Notes: generated by a model not told the origin, from the sequence alone. A stretch of 64,000 nucleotides of DNA from Owenia fusiformis (GCA_903813345.2 CAIIXF020000004.1:28027986-28091985); one strand, 5' to 3'; numbered from the stretch's first letter, positions 1 to 11,159 are shown. Numbers and translations are program-made.

Positions 1-100
1 TCCAGGAACAAAGATAATAGTAAAAGGAAATCAGTTCTATGATAATGTTGTCACTATTTCTCTTGATGGTGATGGAAAATCTGTAAAAATGCAGATAAAG
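1..100 (+). CDS. Partial exon, unrecognised, cut by window edge
   Basis: Positions 2-100 read as 33 open codons (start PGTKIIVKGNQFYDNVV, end KSVKMQIK), followed directly by a GT donor (gtaatt) at 101. The first 64 bases are repeated at 145-208 with one mismatch, so an exon segment has been duplicated 144 bp downstream. I do not recognise the protein family. The left part of the exon lies outside the window. Confidence 0.4.
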
Positions 101-125
101 GTAATTGTTATACTATGTATTGCAG

Positions 126-216
126 ATATTTCAGAAAATTCCTTTCCAGGAACAAAGATAATAGTAAAGGGAAATCAGTTCTATGATAATGTTGTCACTA
201 TTTCTCTTATTAAACA
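126..216 (+). CDS. Duplicated exon segment, unrecognised
   Basis: After an acceptor-like tgtattgcag, the frame reads ISENSFPGTKIIVKGNQF and on to SLIKQ, then meets gtatta. It repeats the exon at 1-64 (63 of 64 bases identical) but starts in a different phase from the end of the first copy, so the two are unlikely to be spliced in series. Downstream the motif attaaacaggt is itself repeated. Confidence 0.3.
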
Positions 217-827
217 GGTATTAAACAGGTATTAAACTGTATTGTGCATCGAGAATCAAGGCCTTTCTGGAAGCAACTTATGTATCCAAAGTGTAAGATT
301 CTGACTGTGGTAGCTCAATGGCTCCGTCAAACAAGGGCTGCATGTGATACCCTGTGACATAGAAGGTGATGGCTCAGGCCCAACATGGCTCCAGAGGTAT
401 CCTACAATGATGATATGCTGATACTGTTTATTATGCAATATTGCATATAATACAACAATAGACTATAGTGATTAAAAAAAATTATAACAAGTTATAATGG
501 ACATTATTATTTTATTTAATTTTTCATTAGCAACTAATAGTATATGGTATCTATATGTTATAGGTACACATTGTAATATTAAATTATGGTATTAAGCGGG
601 GAGACTTAGATTTCAAAGAGGGGGGGGGGGGGGTGGTGAAGTATTCTGGTCCCCAGGCCTTGTAAGATTTTGGAGATTATTCAATACTCACATTACTTTC
701 AAGTATATATTTGGTGCGAGAGTTTTGTGCTGTAATCCTTTTCTTTTGCTCTATTGTTCACAAAAATACAAAATTCAGCTTTCAATAAGTTTTATAATTA
801 ATATTGTTCTACGGGAAACTTCAATTT

Positions 828-1346
828 GTGTAGTCCACTGTCTAATATATTCTAAACAAGGAAGTCTTGCATCAATCCCTGTATTACTCCACTAACAACA
901 AAATAACCTAGTCTAACCTCAAGGCCTTGTTTAGCACTCTCACAAAACATTACACAATGTAGTCTTGCATCAGGTCCTTGTGTAGTCCAATGTCAAATAT
1001 ATTCTAAACAAGGAAGTCTTGCATCAATCCCTGTATTACTTCACTAATAACAAAACAACCTAGTCTAACCCCAAGGCCTTGTTTAGCCCTCTCACAACAC
1101 ATTATACAATGTAGTCTTGCATCAGGTCCTCGTGTAGTCTACTGTAAAATATATTCTAAACAAGGAAATCTTGCATCAATCCCTTTATTACTCCACTAAA
1201 CAAAACAACCTAGTCTAACCTCAAGGCCTTGTTTATCCCTCTCAACACATTATACAATGTTGTCTTGCCTCAAGCCCTTGTGTAGTTCACTGTGTAATAT
1301 ATCCTTAACAAGGAAGTCTTGCATTGGGATAATAAACAATATGCAT
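828..1346. repeat. 152-bp tandem repeat, about 3.5 copies
   Basis: Units beginning gtgtagtcc start at about 828, 980, 1132 and 1280. Each contains attctaaacaaggaagtctt and cctagtctaacc. The last, partial unit runs into the exon-like segment at 1369. The same junction reappears at 5116-5200, so the end of the array was copied together with the following coding segment. Confidence 0.8.
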
Positions 1347-1361
1347 ACCACTGTCATTTCA

Positions 1362-1600
1362 GGTCCCTGTGAAGAAGAAAAAAATCCTTAAAGTGACGTC
1401 TTTAGTGATGAACGGTGAAGTAATGAAAAAAATTTCAAAACAATGCCCAAAATGTGGGGAGTTTAGGACTTTTTTAAAGAGACATTACCGCCAAAAGCAC
1501 ATTGGAGAATTTAAACATACATTTGAAAATGACAATTTGTTTCTGCAAAAGAAAGAAAACAGAGGCAACAGAGATATTATTTTTACGACCATGTTGGGCT
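1362..1600 (+). pseudogene. Zinc-finger exon fragment, copy 1 of recombinase-like family
   Basis: An acceptor-like ctgtcatttcag precedes a frame reading KKKKILKVTSL and then CPKCGEFRTFLKRHYRQKH, a C-x2-C...H-x4-H zinc-finger-like motif. The segment is duplicated at 5205-5420, where the coding similarity extends further. Here similarity to the second copy stops at about 1578. The family is inferred from that longer copy and from the recombinase-like segments downstream. It is probably non-functional. Confidence 0.45.
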
Positions 1601-1689
1601 GCTGTGACCCACTCGAACAATAGATTGCTAGTATTGTTAAAGATAAACAAGAATATAGCGGGAGGATGGGAAAATTGTCTAACCAAACC

Positions 1690-3110
1690 TGGGACCTTCT
1701 AGTCTAGATTCTGATGCTCTACCACCTGAACTAAACAACCAAGCTTAAAAGATACAATTCCTTAAAAAGAAAACATGGACCGATATTGTTTTGTTTAGAT
1801 TAATATGTCAAATCAATTTTCCATTGCAATTCACGTAGTGCAATACACTTTATCAATTGACATTTAATTTCGCAGAATTTAGTTATTGATGAGTTATTGA
1901 GATAGTCCATTAGGGTATGGTTAAAAACAATAATGGTCAAAATTTGATACATCTGACTGTGAAATGCTTTTTTATTCAAAAGTCAATGATATTATTCTTA
2001 TTTTACCTATCAAATGATTTTCATATATCCGAATAACCATTATATTAGTTTTTGGCAAAGTAAATTATTGTAGGGGTCACACAAGGATCAACTGTATTGA
2101 CGATTTTTCATACTGATATATGCCCTGCCGCTCTAAGAGCAAGAGCAATGAATTGTGATTTTTCAGTTGAAACAACAAAACAAACACATTATCATTATTT
2201 TGTTTAATATTTAACACATAGAATTGTGTTAAACGTAGTATTTTTTCAAAACATCACTAGATATGAAAAAGTTGTAAATAAAGTTGATCCTTGTGTGAGC
2301 CCTATAATTATTTACTTTGCCAAAAATTAATATAATGGTAATTGTAATACTTAAAAAACATTGAACAGGTAAAATATGAATATTATTGTTAACAATGGTG
2401 ACTTTTTCATTAAAATGGCGTTTTAAGGTCAGAAATATATAATTCTTCACCATTATTGTTTTTAATAAAAATGACCACACACAAATAGAGTATCAAACAT
2501 ATCAATATTAAAATTTCCTCCTATTTCGTATACTCGCTGCAATTATTTGAAAAAAAGTGATTTTTTCAAACTCATCTTTTTGATGGTCGATCCTTGGGGC
2601 AAGCCGTTTAGCCCTATCGTGTCACCTTTTTTACTGCAGACAAGTAAAAATGAATAGTCAATGAACCAATCTATAATGACTATGGGTCACTTGATAGTAA
2701 CCTACCTCAACATCAGTTTATGGGATTTTCTGGAGTTTTGGCGCACACTATAGACTGGAATTGGTTTGAAGTCATGTCATGACTCGCCAAAAAAAACGAT
2801 ATAGGGTGAAAAATTAGAGTGCACTTTTGACTTCATTTTCTCCATGAACTACAGGTGGGTTAAAAAAGGTAAGCTGACAAAAAGATCAGAAATATCCAAA
2901 ATAATTGAGAACACCTGAAGGTTAGGGCTGAAAATCCTGAAGACAAATTTCTGCCAACTTTTAAGTGGGAAAAATGAGGGTCAATCGAGGGTCAATCAAG
3001 GGTAGATCAGCTGGCAAGGTTTTTGAAATAAGTCTGACAATGGCTTTGACCATGAACAATCAAAGCCTAAAGGAGAAGCTATGGGTGAAAAATCAATGAA
3101 GAACCAACAT
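1690..3110. other. No gene seen
   Basis: AT-rich sequence with no supported coding frame. Short related stretches occur in inverted orientation around 2020-2090 and 2280-2345 (a block near gttgatccttgtgtga and one near tttgccaaaaa), suggesting a decayed inverted repeat of about 330 bp. Nothing else is recognised. Confidence 0.4.
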
Positions 3111-3111
3111 A

Positions 3112-4103
3112 CAGGGTGTCCAAAAAAACAGGACCGTAAGAAAGTTAAATAACTCGGTCAATGTTGCATATTTTGCCTTGAAATTTTAGAATTATTTAGT
3201 TCATTCAATGTGAATTTTGTTCTGAAAGTTTGATGGTTATCTGTTTATTATGTCAAAAACTACAGTACTTTACAAAACATGCTCAAATTGGGCACTTCTC
3301 CTCTCTATGCACAAACGAATCCTGCGAACAAAGTTGTTAATGACCCTGACCTATACACATTAATGTGGATGGTAAATATTGGGGTAGTTATTGCCCTCTT
3401 AAGATTGTTAGGGGCCTGTCAGTATACACATTGGCTTTGAGAAATCCTCAAAGATAAAAATTTGGGGGATTTAGATCTGGCAAAGGAGCTGCCCATGGTT
3501 TGCGTTCTGCAACTGATGAGCTGACCACAAAAGCATTGCCTAAACCATTTCAGCATATCATTTGCAGTGTTGGGGTGGTATTGGCTTGTTGAAACAACTG
3601 CTTATCTCCTTATTAGATGTCCCTTCTGGTACTTAGTGTCCTACAAAACTTAGTGAGAACTTACTGGTCCTTGTTCATGATGATTGCACGTCCCCAGTCA
3701 CATTCGAACCAAAAAGGACAGATGATTCCATGTTTCCTCATTGCCACCCAGGCAGTGCATTGTTCAGAATGCAATGGATGCTGTAACACTTCATCAGGAG
3801 GATGTAAGCCCCAGTAGCAATTGTTCTTGGAACAAACTTGTCCATTCAGAAAGACATGTGTATAGGAGGATCATCAACAACTTTGTTTGCCGGATTGAAT
3901 TGTGCATAGAGAGGAGAGGTGCACATTTGGGGCATGTTTTGTAAGGAGCTGTAGTTTTTGACTCAATTATTAGATTATTATCAAACCTTCAAAACTAAAT
4001 TCACATTGATTGAACTAAATAATTTTGAAATTTCAAGACAAAATATGCAAAATTGACCAAGTTATTCAACTTTCTTACGGTCCTGTTTTTTTTGGACACC
4101 CTG
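3112..4103 (+). mobile_element. Tc1/mariner-type element with ~205-bp TIRs
   Basis: The ends CAGGGTGTCCAAAAAAACAG and its inverse are flanked by TA (3110-3111 and 4104-4105), the target duplication of this superfamily. The inverted repeats run about 205 bp (3112-3315 and 3905-4103) with scattered differences. Inside, 3820-3945 encodes NNFVCRIELCIERRGAHLG, which resembles the C-terminal tail of mariner-like transposases (NFR.R.E.CI...G.H). The rest of the transposase is not readable, so this is a defective copy of 992 bp. Confidence 0.85.
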
Positions 4104-4289
4104 TACAATAAATATATAAAGCTATAATGAATTTTAATTATTACATTGATGCAATAAAAATTATAACAACTCTGTTTACATTACATATTACTAGATACGG
4201 GGTAAACATGTAGTAGACTTCCTAATATATACTTGTGTATACAGTCTGACCAGAATATATCTGTTATTACTTTTAGCCTTACAGGGCAC

Positions 4290-4670
4290 CTAATTTTACC
4301 CCACAAGAGTCGAGGCTCCTGGTAGACAGGGCCTTGAAAGACAAGGATATAGTAAGAGGATCTTTCATTAAGGAGAACACAAAATATATTAAGGATAGGT
4401 TCTGGAAGACCTTTGGTGAGGATCTGAGAGCTGTACATGGCAACATCTAGCCATAGTTGCAACGTCTCAAGTCACGATGACACTTGATTACATCACTAAA
4501 GATCAAAAAATTGATATTAAATTACTTTGCAAGAAGGAAACCTTTCATGTCATACCAAATTATTTAGATCACCTTCAAACAGACAAAAATATCAAAGCAC
4601 AGACTATTTGAAACTACATTATATCCTTCTCGAAATTCGTTGAATTCTGTAAATAAGTTACAAGTGTTTC
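4290..4670 (+). pseudogene. Recombinase-like core-binding segment, copy 2
   Basis: Frames here read SHDDT, then IPNYLDHLQTDKNIKAQT, then IISFSKFVEFC. The pattern (helix, KxxTxxNYxxSxxKFxxF) resembles the SAM-like core-binding domain of tyrosine recombinases. The piece at 4450-4668 is a diverged paralogue of 5690-5890. Stops and frame changes interrupt it. The assignment rests on pattern similarity only. Confidence 0.4.
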
Positions 4671-4740
4671 ACTGTAAGAATGATTGATTCAATGAAAACA
4701 TTTAACAATGTTAATTAAAGTAGAGTGACATTCTTTAAAT

Positions 4741-4951
4741 AACTCATTCTTTGCACAATATGAAACTATTGGTCTTGGAATTTGAGAAAAGAACTACAAA
4801 AAGATGTCCAGAATTTCTGCACAATATTGGACTCAACAAAAACACCAACAGTAGGAAAGAGAATACAGTCTTCCATGACAAAGATCTATTTAAAAAGGAT
4901 GCATTCTTGTCTTTAAAAAATGTTACGAACAAAGATCAATCATGTATCTAA
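4741..4951 (+). other. Short open frame, unrecognised
   Basis: An open frame of 66 codons (start HNMKLLVLEFEKRTTKRCPE) lies between two family copies. It is lysine-rich and ends in a stop, with no clear splice sites. It could be a piece of the neighbouring recombinase-like family or chance. Confidence 0.2.
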
Positions 4952-5204
4952 CAAAACAAGAGTAAGTACATATCATATTACTATAGTACTTTTCTGTTTT
5001 CAAAATGAAACCATTCAGTAGCCTAGCTTATATTTTTTGTATTCTGCATTGTAACAAAACATCCCAAAAAAATGAAAAATCCCAAATCTTACAAACCATT
5101 TGATGGATTCATTTGAAAGCCCATGTGTAGTTCACTCTGTAACATATTCTTAACAACGAAGTCTTGCATTGGGATAATAAACACTGGTATACCACTGTCA
5201 TTTC

Positions 5205-6085
5205 AAGTCCCCGTGAAGAAGAAAAAGATCTCTGAAGTGATGTCTTTAGTAATGAACAATAATTAACGAAAAATTTCCAAAACAATGCCCAAAATAAGGG
5301 GAGTTTAGGACTAGTTTAAAGAGACATTACCACCAAAAGCACATAGAAGAATTTAAACATACATTTGAAAATGACAATTTGTTTCTGCAAAAGAAAGAAT
5401 ACAGAGGCAACAGAGATATTAGGCATTTTAAAGAATGCCCTGTCGAATGGTCCTCCCAAGGATCACAAGAGTAGACAAGCATTTGTCAACATACCACAAA
5501 CCTCAAAAAGACTCAGAAATCTACCAAAATTTCATTACAAGAAATGTTTCCATAATATCTATCACAAAGAGACAGCCACCCGTGAGTGCAAAATCCGTCA
5601 GAAAAGAAATAACCCAAGTGGTCGAGAAATTCAAGGGCATGGCTCATTACTTTAAAAGGAGGGCATGAGACAGTGAATTCTACAAGGAAAATAGCCTCTC
5701 AAGTCACAATGACACTTGATTACATCACTAAAGATCTCAAAAATTGATATTAAATTACTTTGCCAGTAGGAAACCTTTCAGTTATACCAAATTATTTAGA
5801 TCACCTACAAACAGAAAAAAAATCAAAGCACAGACTACAAAATTATATTACTTCATACTCAAAATTCGTTCATTTGGACTGGAGCCAGAGGTTGTATTGG
5901 TTGACTTCTATAATCATTTGGAGACAGATGGCCCGATTGGGGATGAGGAACCTTAAAAGAAAGTGAGTGTGGCGGTAAATGCTGCCCAATGCCTATTGGC
6001 CAGGAAAGTGTGCTGCCACAGACAAAAAAGCAGTGGAGAAGATGGGCCCACATTCTTGTATTCTTTAGAGCCAGAAATTTCAAAT
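5205..6085 (+). pseudogene. C2H2 / tyrosine-recombinase-like gene remnant, copy 3
   Basis: In order: a decayed copy of the zinc finger seen at 1440-1500 (5280-5345); a second C2H2-like stretch, CPVEW followed in another frame by ITRVDKHLSTYHK and SEIYQNF (5425-5545); then SHNDT and a core-binding-like stretch with IPNYLDHLQTEKK and ITSYSKFVHLD (5690-5890). C2H2 fingers followed by a recombinase-like core is a recurring arrangement in invertebrate mobile-derived gene families. The reading frame changes several times, so it is broken. It shares its 5' end with 1275-1560 and its middle with 4450-4668. Confidence 0.45.
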
Positions 6086-6841
6086 GGATATAAAATATTG
6101 CATTCCTGATAGGAGTGCTACAATAATTAGAGAGTAAGTGATAGCATTTCCAATATGAAAATCATTTTTTCTATGAGTATTATGTTTGAGTAAACTGAGC
6201 ATCATTACTTCTGAGTTATCATTGCTTTTTTGGATAAAACAAGAACATTACACTCCATTTCTGAGGTGACAAGAAATCTCGTCACTCCAGGTAGTCAAGA
6301 GGTTAACATGAATCTAACTATGTAAAATTATTCTTTTTCTGAAATGCATTCTCTAAAAAGAATGGTTGGAACACTTTGAAATAACATAATCAGCATAAGT
6401 GTTGCTTCGACGCAAAGAATTTGGAATGGACAAAAAAATAAGAGTAAGGATGTTTAACATTAATATCAAAATCAGAACCATATAAATGCAAACTCGAGGG
6501 AGACTGAGTATTGAAAGATGAAATTTTATCTATAATGAAATATAAAACTACTTCATGCCATTTCCTCCAAATTAGTCACCTGGTGGCGAAACTGGTAACT
6601 ATCTAGTCACATCTGAGTAATTGTAGTATTCTTTTGGATGTGTATTTTGGTAATCAGCATGTTGGGCACGGGGTAGCTGTCTTTGAACTACAGAATTCAT
6701 TTGCTTTAACTTATATTTGAATGAAATTGCTTCATGCAGTCACAATATTTAACCATTCGCTAGAAAAAAATTATTGAATGTTTCTTAGATTGTTAATACT
6801 AAATTTCATACTGAATAGATGTAGCCTATTTCATTTTCCAC

Positions 6842-6951
6842 AGATATCAACAGAACAGTATGAGGAACTCATTAAGTCCCTGAGTACACATTACATACAC
6901 ATCATCATGGATGACCAGGTTACTTGTGCCCGTTATGTTGACCTTAGAAGT
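6842..6951 (+). CDS. Candidate exon, unrecognised
   Basis: A pyrimidine-containing acceptor (ttttccacag) is followed by a frame reading ISTEQYEELIKSLSTHYIHI and on to QVTCARYVDLR, then a good donor, gtaagttttc. It lies downstream of the recombinase-like remnant and may belong to it. I cannot name the domain. Confidence 0.35.
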
Positions 6952-7234
6952 AAGTTTTCTTATTGAATTAGTGTTAGATAATGAGAATTGTGGGGTTGCT
7001 ACTGCATTGCGAGTTCCAAGATATCAATCAACCAGAAATACTAGTAAGTATCACATCGCTGATCACAAAAAGGGGGTGAAGGGAGTCTGAATGACATGAA
7101 CAGTTATTTGTAGCTCTCATTTGTCATTTGTTTTATATAATGGTTAACATGAGAACCCAATATTAGGCTAGCTCATATTTTTCAGTTGTGATTTATTAAA
7201 TCCTTCATTAAGTAAGAAATACATTCCATTTTAG

Positions 7235-7516
7235 GTTGTTCGACTGAACACAAAAACCATTGATGTCAAACCTGTCCTGGGCATTGTGACATCTGACTAC
7301 CGTGAGTTATCAATTAACACAACCGAAAGTGAAAATAAAATAATGACAGATAAACCAACCATGATGTCAAAATCTGAAATTGACATGACCAAATATATTG
7401 ATACAACCATGACATCTTCAAAATGCCTTTCAAGAAAATGTCTTCAAGACATATTCGTATCAAACAGCAAAATCTTGGAGGTCAAAGAAGCCTTAAAAAA
7501 ACTGAATGCAACTTAA
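7235..7516 (+). CDS. Candidate terminal exon, unrecognised
   Basis: Acceptor attttag, then VVRLNTKTIDVKPVLGIVTS and a hydrophilic continuation to a stop after EVKEALKKLNAT. It is rich in Ser, Thr and Lys. There is no recognised domain. It could be the last exon of the gene that includes 6842-6951, which is inference from position only. Confidence 0.3.
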   Translation, partial: VVRLNTKTIDVKPVLGIVTSDYRELSINTTESENKIMTDKPTMMSKSEIDMTKYIDTTMTSSKCLSRKCLQDIFVSNSKILEVKEALKKLNAT

Positions 7517-7527
7517 TTTTTGTAAAT

Positions 7528-7645
7528 TTCAAAAAACAAGGAATTGTAACACTGAACAAGAGACTGATCAGGGAGAAAGATAAGAACCTTGTAGGTGAGA
7601 GTAAATCAAGTGCATCTAAAGTACAGTGGAGCAAGTGTCAAGGAT
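7528..7645 (+). pseudogene. Partial copy of HTH-gene 5' segment
   Basis: The stretch reading GIVTLNKRLIREKDKNL is repeated at 15365-15430 as GIVALNKRLLREKEKNL, just upstream of a pogo/CENP-B-type HTH. Only this segment is present here. The HTH itself is missing. Confidence 0.4.
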
Positions 7646-7679
7646 TGTATTCTAAAACAAATTATTCTAAACATATATA

Positions 7680-8570
7680 TTAATATTATATATATATATA
7701 TTAATGAAATAAGCTTAGCATTGAAAGAAGAATATTACAATTATATCCCATGAGGACCAAGTGCTACAATTAAGGACAGTATAATAACAATTAAAATAAA
7801 AGACTGAAATCTGGACAGAAGTCAATTTACAAGGCCAGAGTTAAAAAAAAATTTGGGAGAGGTGTCTAGATTCATCACGAAATGGAATGATTAAAGTAAA
7901 GAAATGGATGAAAGGTCAGTGTTGATGAGGGTTCACAGACTTATGTATATGATTTCCTCAGGATAAATTAGATTAAGATAGTAGCTTAGATGTTTCTCAC
8001 TTATGTCAAGATGTCACCTGTATTAATCCAGATCATTTAGTTTAAGAAGGGAGGGGGCTTATAATGGTAGGGCTCATTGTGTTAACTATGGAATTATTTC
8101 GGGGTAACATCTATATACATGTATATTTATAAATAAAAACTAAACATTTATTTCTTTTGGCAATTCAGATGAGGCAGTAACTTTAGTCTATTTCCAATAG
8201 ACCAAATATCTTGAGTATTTGGTCTATTGATCTTCATTTGGCTCATGTGGGAAATTCCATGAAATTTTGTGCACATTAATTTCTCTTTCACTACAAGTTC
8301 CCTCAAGATGAAATTTCAACCTAAACATTTCCCTAAAATATTATCAATAGATGGCTACAGTTTGCTATAAAATAATAAATTGTTTCAACTCAACTCAACT
8401 GTTTTCATTAGGTTGTTTGCCAAATATATCATTCCGCCCTATCCACTGGATAAGACGTAATCACCTGGGAGAATCATAACAAATAGCGGCAACTTGACAA
8501 ACATTTTAGTCCTGTGGTTAATTCAAGTAAAATTTTTATTTTATAACCATGTCTTGTTGTCTTGTGAGAT
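7680..8570. other. No gene seen; short TA-rich microsatellite
   Basis: 7678-7702 is a TA-rich microsatellite. At 8205-8235 the sequence ccaaatatcttgagtatttgg is a small near-palindrome. The rest is AT-rich sequence without supported coding frames. Confidence 0.4.
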
Positions 8571-8577
8571 CAGTTCA

Positions 8578-8985
8578 CCTTGAAGCCGGGGTCTAATATT
8601 CTGTATCGTTATGGCCTTGATTGCAGCATTAAAACTGAAATGGGGACGATTACATTGGGTGACCTGTACAGAAAATTATTTTTTAATAATTTTAGTACTA
8701 AACTCCTTCTGACAAGTTTATGTGAAAACTGTCATAAACTTATAAATAAATGTAAGCGAAGACAAGTATTGTAAGTAGGATAGAAATAGTTTGATATGAA
8801 TAATGAAGGATCTAGGACTACATTGCATTTTAGTACATGTTATGCTGTTTTAATTAATATTTTCACTTGTTTATAGGCCAAAAAAAGCTTTACAAGACAA
8901 ATGTAAAACCAGAAAGAAAAGGGCCCTGGAAGATGTCACATTCAACAATGTCAAGAGAAGGGCATATATGCTTTTAAAAATCTAT
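8578..8985 (+). pseudogene. Cys-rich N-terminal exon of unknown gene family
   Basis: 8580-8774 reads open to a stop and includes ITLGDLYRKLFF and LCENCHKLINKCKRRQVL. After a possible short intron (acceptor ttgtttatag near 8876), the frame resumes as KKALQDKCKTRKKRALEDV. A C-x2-C followed by a basic segment is typical of N-terminal treble-clef-like domains in invertebrate transposon-derived proteins. That family link is tentative. Confidence 0.3.
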
Positions 8986-9033
8986 TTTATGTCAGTACAT
9001 TGTACTTGATTATCAAAACAAATCAGAAATTCA

Positions 9034-9258
9034 ATGAGAACCATGGGAAGTCTGCTTCAAAGTACACAATTAAAAGGAATAGAACTATTTTCTAGAGAAT
9101 ATTTTCAAAAAGTTGAAGAAGCCTTATTGAACATTCAGTCACCTCATGCAAGACTTCATGCAGGGTATACTGGGCTTTCAATAGCAGGGGGCGAGCGTCC
9201 AAAATCGCCGTTTGTTTTCTATAATTCGCCGGTTGTCAGAAGCCAAATATTGTCTTAA
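9034..9258 (+). other. Open frame of 74 codons, unsupported
   Basis: An open frame starting MRTMGSLLQSTQLKGIELF. It has no splice signals, domain or paralogue in the window. It precedes a short direct repeat at 9327-9391 (caggttgcattctatacgtc, about three copies of a 24-bp unit). Confidence 0.15.
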
Positions 9259-9913
9259 GTTTTAGGTTGAGATTAAAAAGTCACATCATTTCATCAGTAC
9301 TTATTGAACTCCTGTACATTGTATACACACAGGTTGCATTCTATACGTCACACAGGTTGCATTCTATACGTCACACAGGTTGCATTCTATATTGAGTGTT
9401 CAACCCGGGAAGTGCATTTGAATTTGTAAAATGAAATCTGTGGAAGAGTAAATCATAATTTATTTTATAAGAATATATAAAGTAAAAATGGCATTCTATG
9501 AGTTGCCCTAGTCATTCCACAGTTCAAGATGTTATTTTGTGTAGCCCGTGTCTTGTGGTCAATTAAATTGACAATATCACACATGGAAATGACTGCAATA
9601 CGTAAAATCTTTTAAATCACCTCTCAAATAGGATTCAATGTTCAAAACTTTGAATGACTGTACAATACTCTTGTGTATGAGATACCTTGTCTGAAATATA
9701 TTCACAGGTGAAGTGTTCATCCTTGCACTTTTGTGACATGACGTAGTATATTTTGCCTTTAATCTTACAAGAACAATAATAACCATGGATTACATCAAAC
9801 CCATCTGATCAGTGATCCCACGTAATAGCAATAGCATAATGCACATCAGAATGTGAATTTAATTTGACATTCCCTGCCCATTTATCCACTTTCGGTGCGC
9901 CGACGCTCTAATA

Positions 9914-10444
9914 ACACTGGTGATCCACTCAATTACGCTGGTTACCGAAACGGTTCGTTTTGGTAACAAAATGTCGAAACATCGAAGGTACGATTTTTCT
10001 TTTTTTCCTTATTTCACACGTTGTAGGCAGAATTCCCACGACATTTTTAACACAAACATGTATCAGTATCATATGTTTAAGAAAATGTACATATTTTTGA
10101 CTAAATAGTTCGGAAGACAACAGAATCGTCTATTTAATTCCTCACTTAAGTTACATAAACGGTTTTTCGAAAAACAGTTAAGATCTGCACTTTTAACCCA
10201 AACCGTTAAAGTGAGGAATTAAATCGATGATTCTGTCGTCTTCTGACATATTTTTTCGCAAACATGTACATTTTCTAAAACATATGGTGCTGATACTAGT
10301 TTTTTAGAAAAAATGGCGTTGGGATTCTGCCTACAACGCGTGAAATAAGGAAAAAAGAAAAATCGTACCCTTGACGTTCCGACATTTTGTTACGCCAAAA
10401 CGAACCGTTTCGGTAACCAGTGTAATCGAGCGGATCACCAGTGT
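9914..10444. mobile_element. Foldback (MITE-like) element, 531 bp
   Basis: The two halves are inverted copies of each other: 9914-10150 pairs with 10203-10444 over nearly the full arm. Both ends read ACACTGGTGATCC inward and share GGTTACCGAAACGGTTCG. The target duplication is ambiguous (TA, or ataa if the first A is host). There is no coding capacity. The superfamily is not determined. Arm divergence is modest, so it is not very old. Confidence 0.8.
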
Positions 10445-10689
10445 ATAACAAGAATTTGCATTTCCGGGAGTGTAAAATTGGTTATTTTGAATGCCGCCCC
10501 ATGTATTTCTCATCTGCCTCTTGTAAAAAAAGTTACTGAAACCACTGGTATACCATGAAGACATGTATGAAGTATACAAGTGGATGTTTGTCCATAAAAA
10601 ACAAGTTGTCAAAAAACAAGAGCTTAATCACTTTTCCACACTTCTTGACACAATGTGGGGATCAATTTTTTTTCTCCAAGTTTGCATGC

Positions 10690-11150
10690 TATTTCCTTAG
10701 ATAATCAAGAACGGTTGAGGAAACCAGGCAGCCTTCCTTCTGAGAACGATGTAGCTCTCCTCAGAGATTATACATTGGAAGAGTTCAAGAGGATCAGTAC
10801 TTGCAACAAAAAATGGAGAATGTGGCGTTCACCCACCTTAGAGCCTTATTAGTATCCAGGTTTACCTTGTTCAATGCAAGGAGGGCAGGTGAACATTGCA
10901 AAATAACACTGGATGAGTGGTCAGCAGCTGTAAAGGGGGCATTCTAAACAATTCCATATTTTGCGGGATCTTACTACCAACCAACTTTCAACCTCCATCT
11001 GACTTTAAAATTAGCTATGCCCATGAATATACCATTAATAAAGATCAGACAATCCTAGAAAAAATAAATACAAGCAATGTCCAGTTTGTCAAAAGTGCAT
11101 CCAGAGACTTAATAAGCACACATGTCAGTGACTGATGTGACAAAAACAGA
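10690..11150 (+). pseudogene. Tyrosine-recombinase-like catalytic segment plus zinc finger
   Basis: 10690-10800 reads ERLRKPGSLPSENDVALLRD. After a frame change at an A-run near 10810 it continues NVAFTHLRALLVSRFTLFN and ARRAGEHCKITLDEW (10820-10935). In this recombinase-like family the ARRxGE motif holds the first catalytic arginine. Further on, 11075-11110 in another frame gives CPVCQKCIQRLNKHTCQ, a C2H2-like finger. The segment is broken and the catalytic H-x-x-R and Tyr parts are not seen. Confidence 0.5.
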
Positions 11151-11159
11151 TAATGCAAC

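Noticed and set aside
5859-6083. 74-codon minus-strand frame
   Set aside because: It is the shadow of the recombinase-like remnant on the plus strand.
7678-7702. TA-rich tract as an origin or promoter
   Set aside because: It is a simple microsatellite with no accompanying motif.
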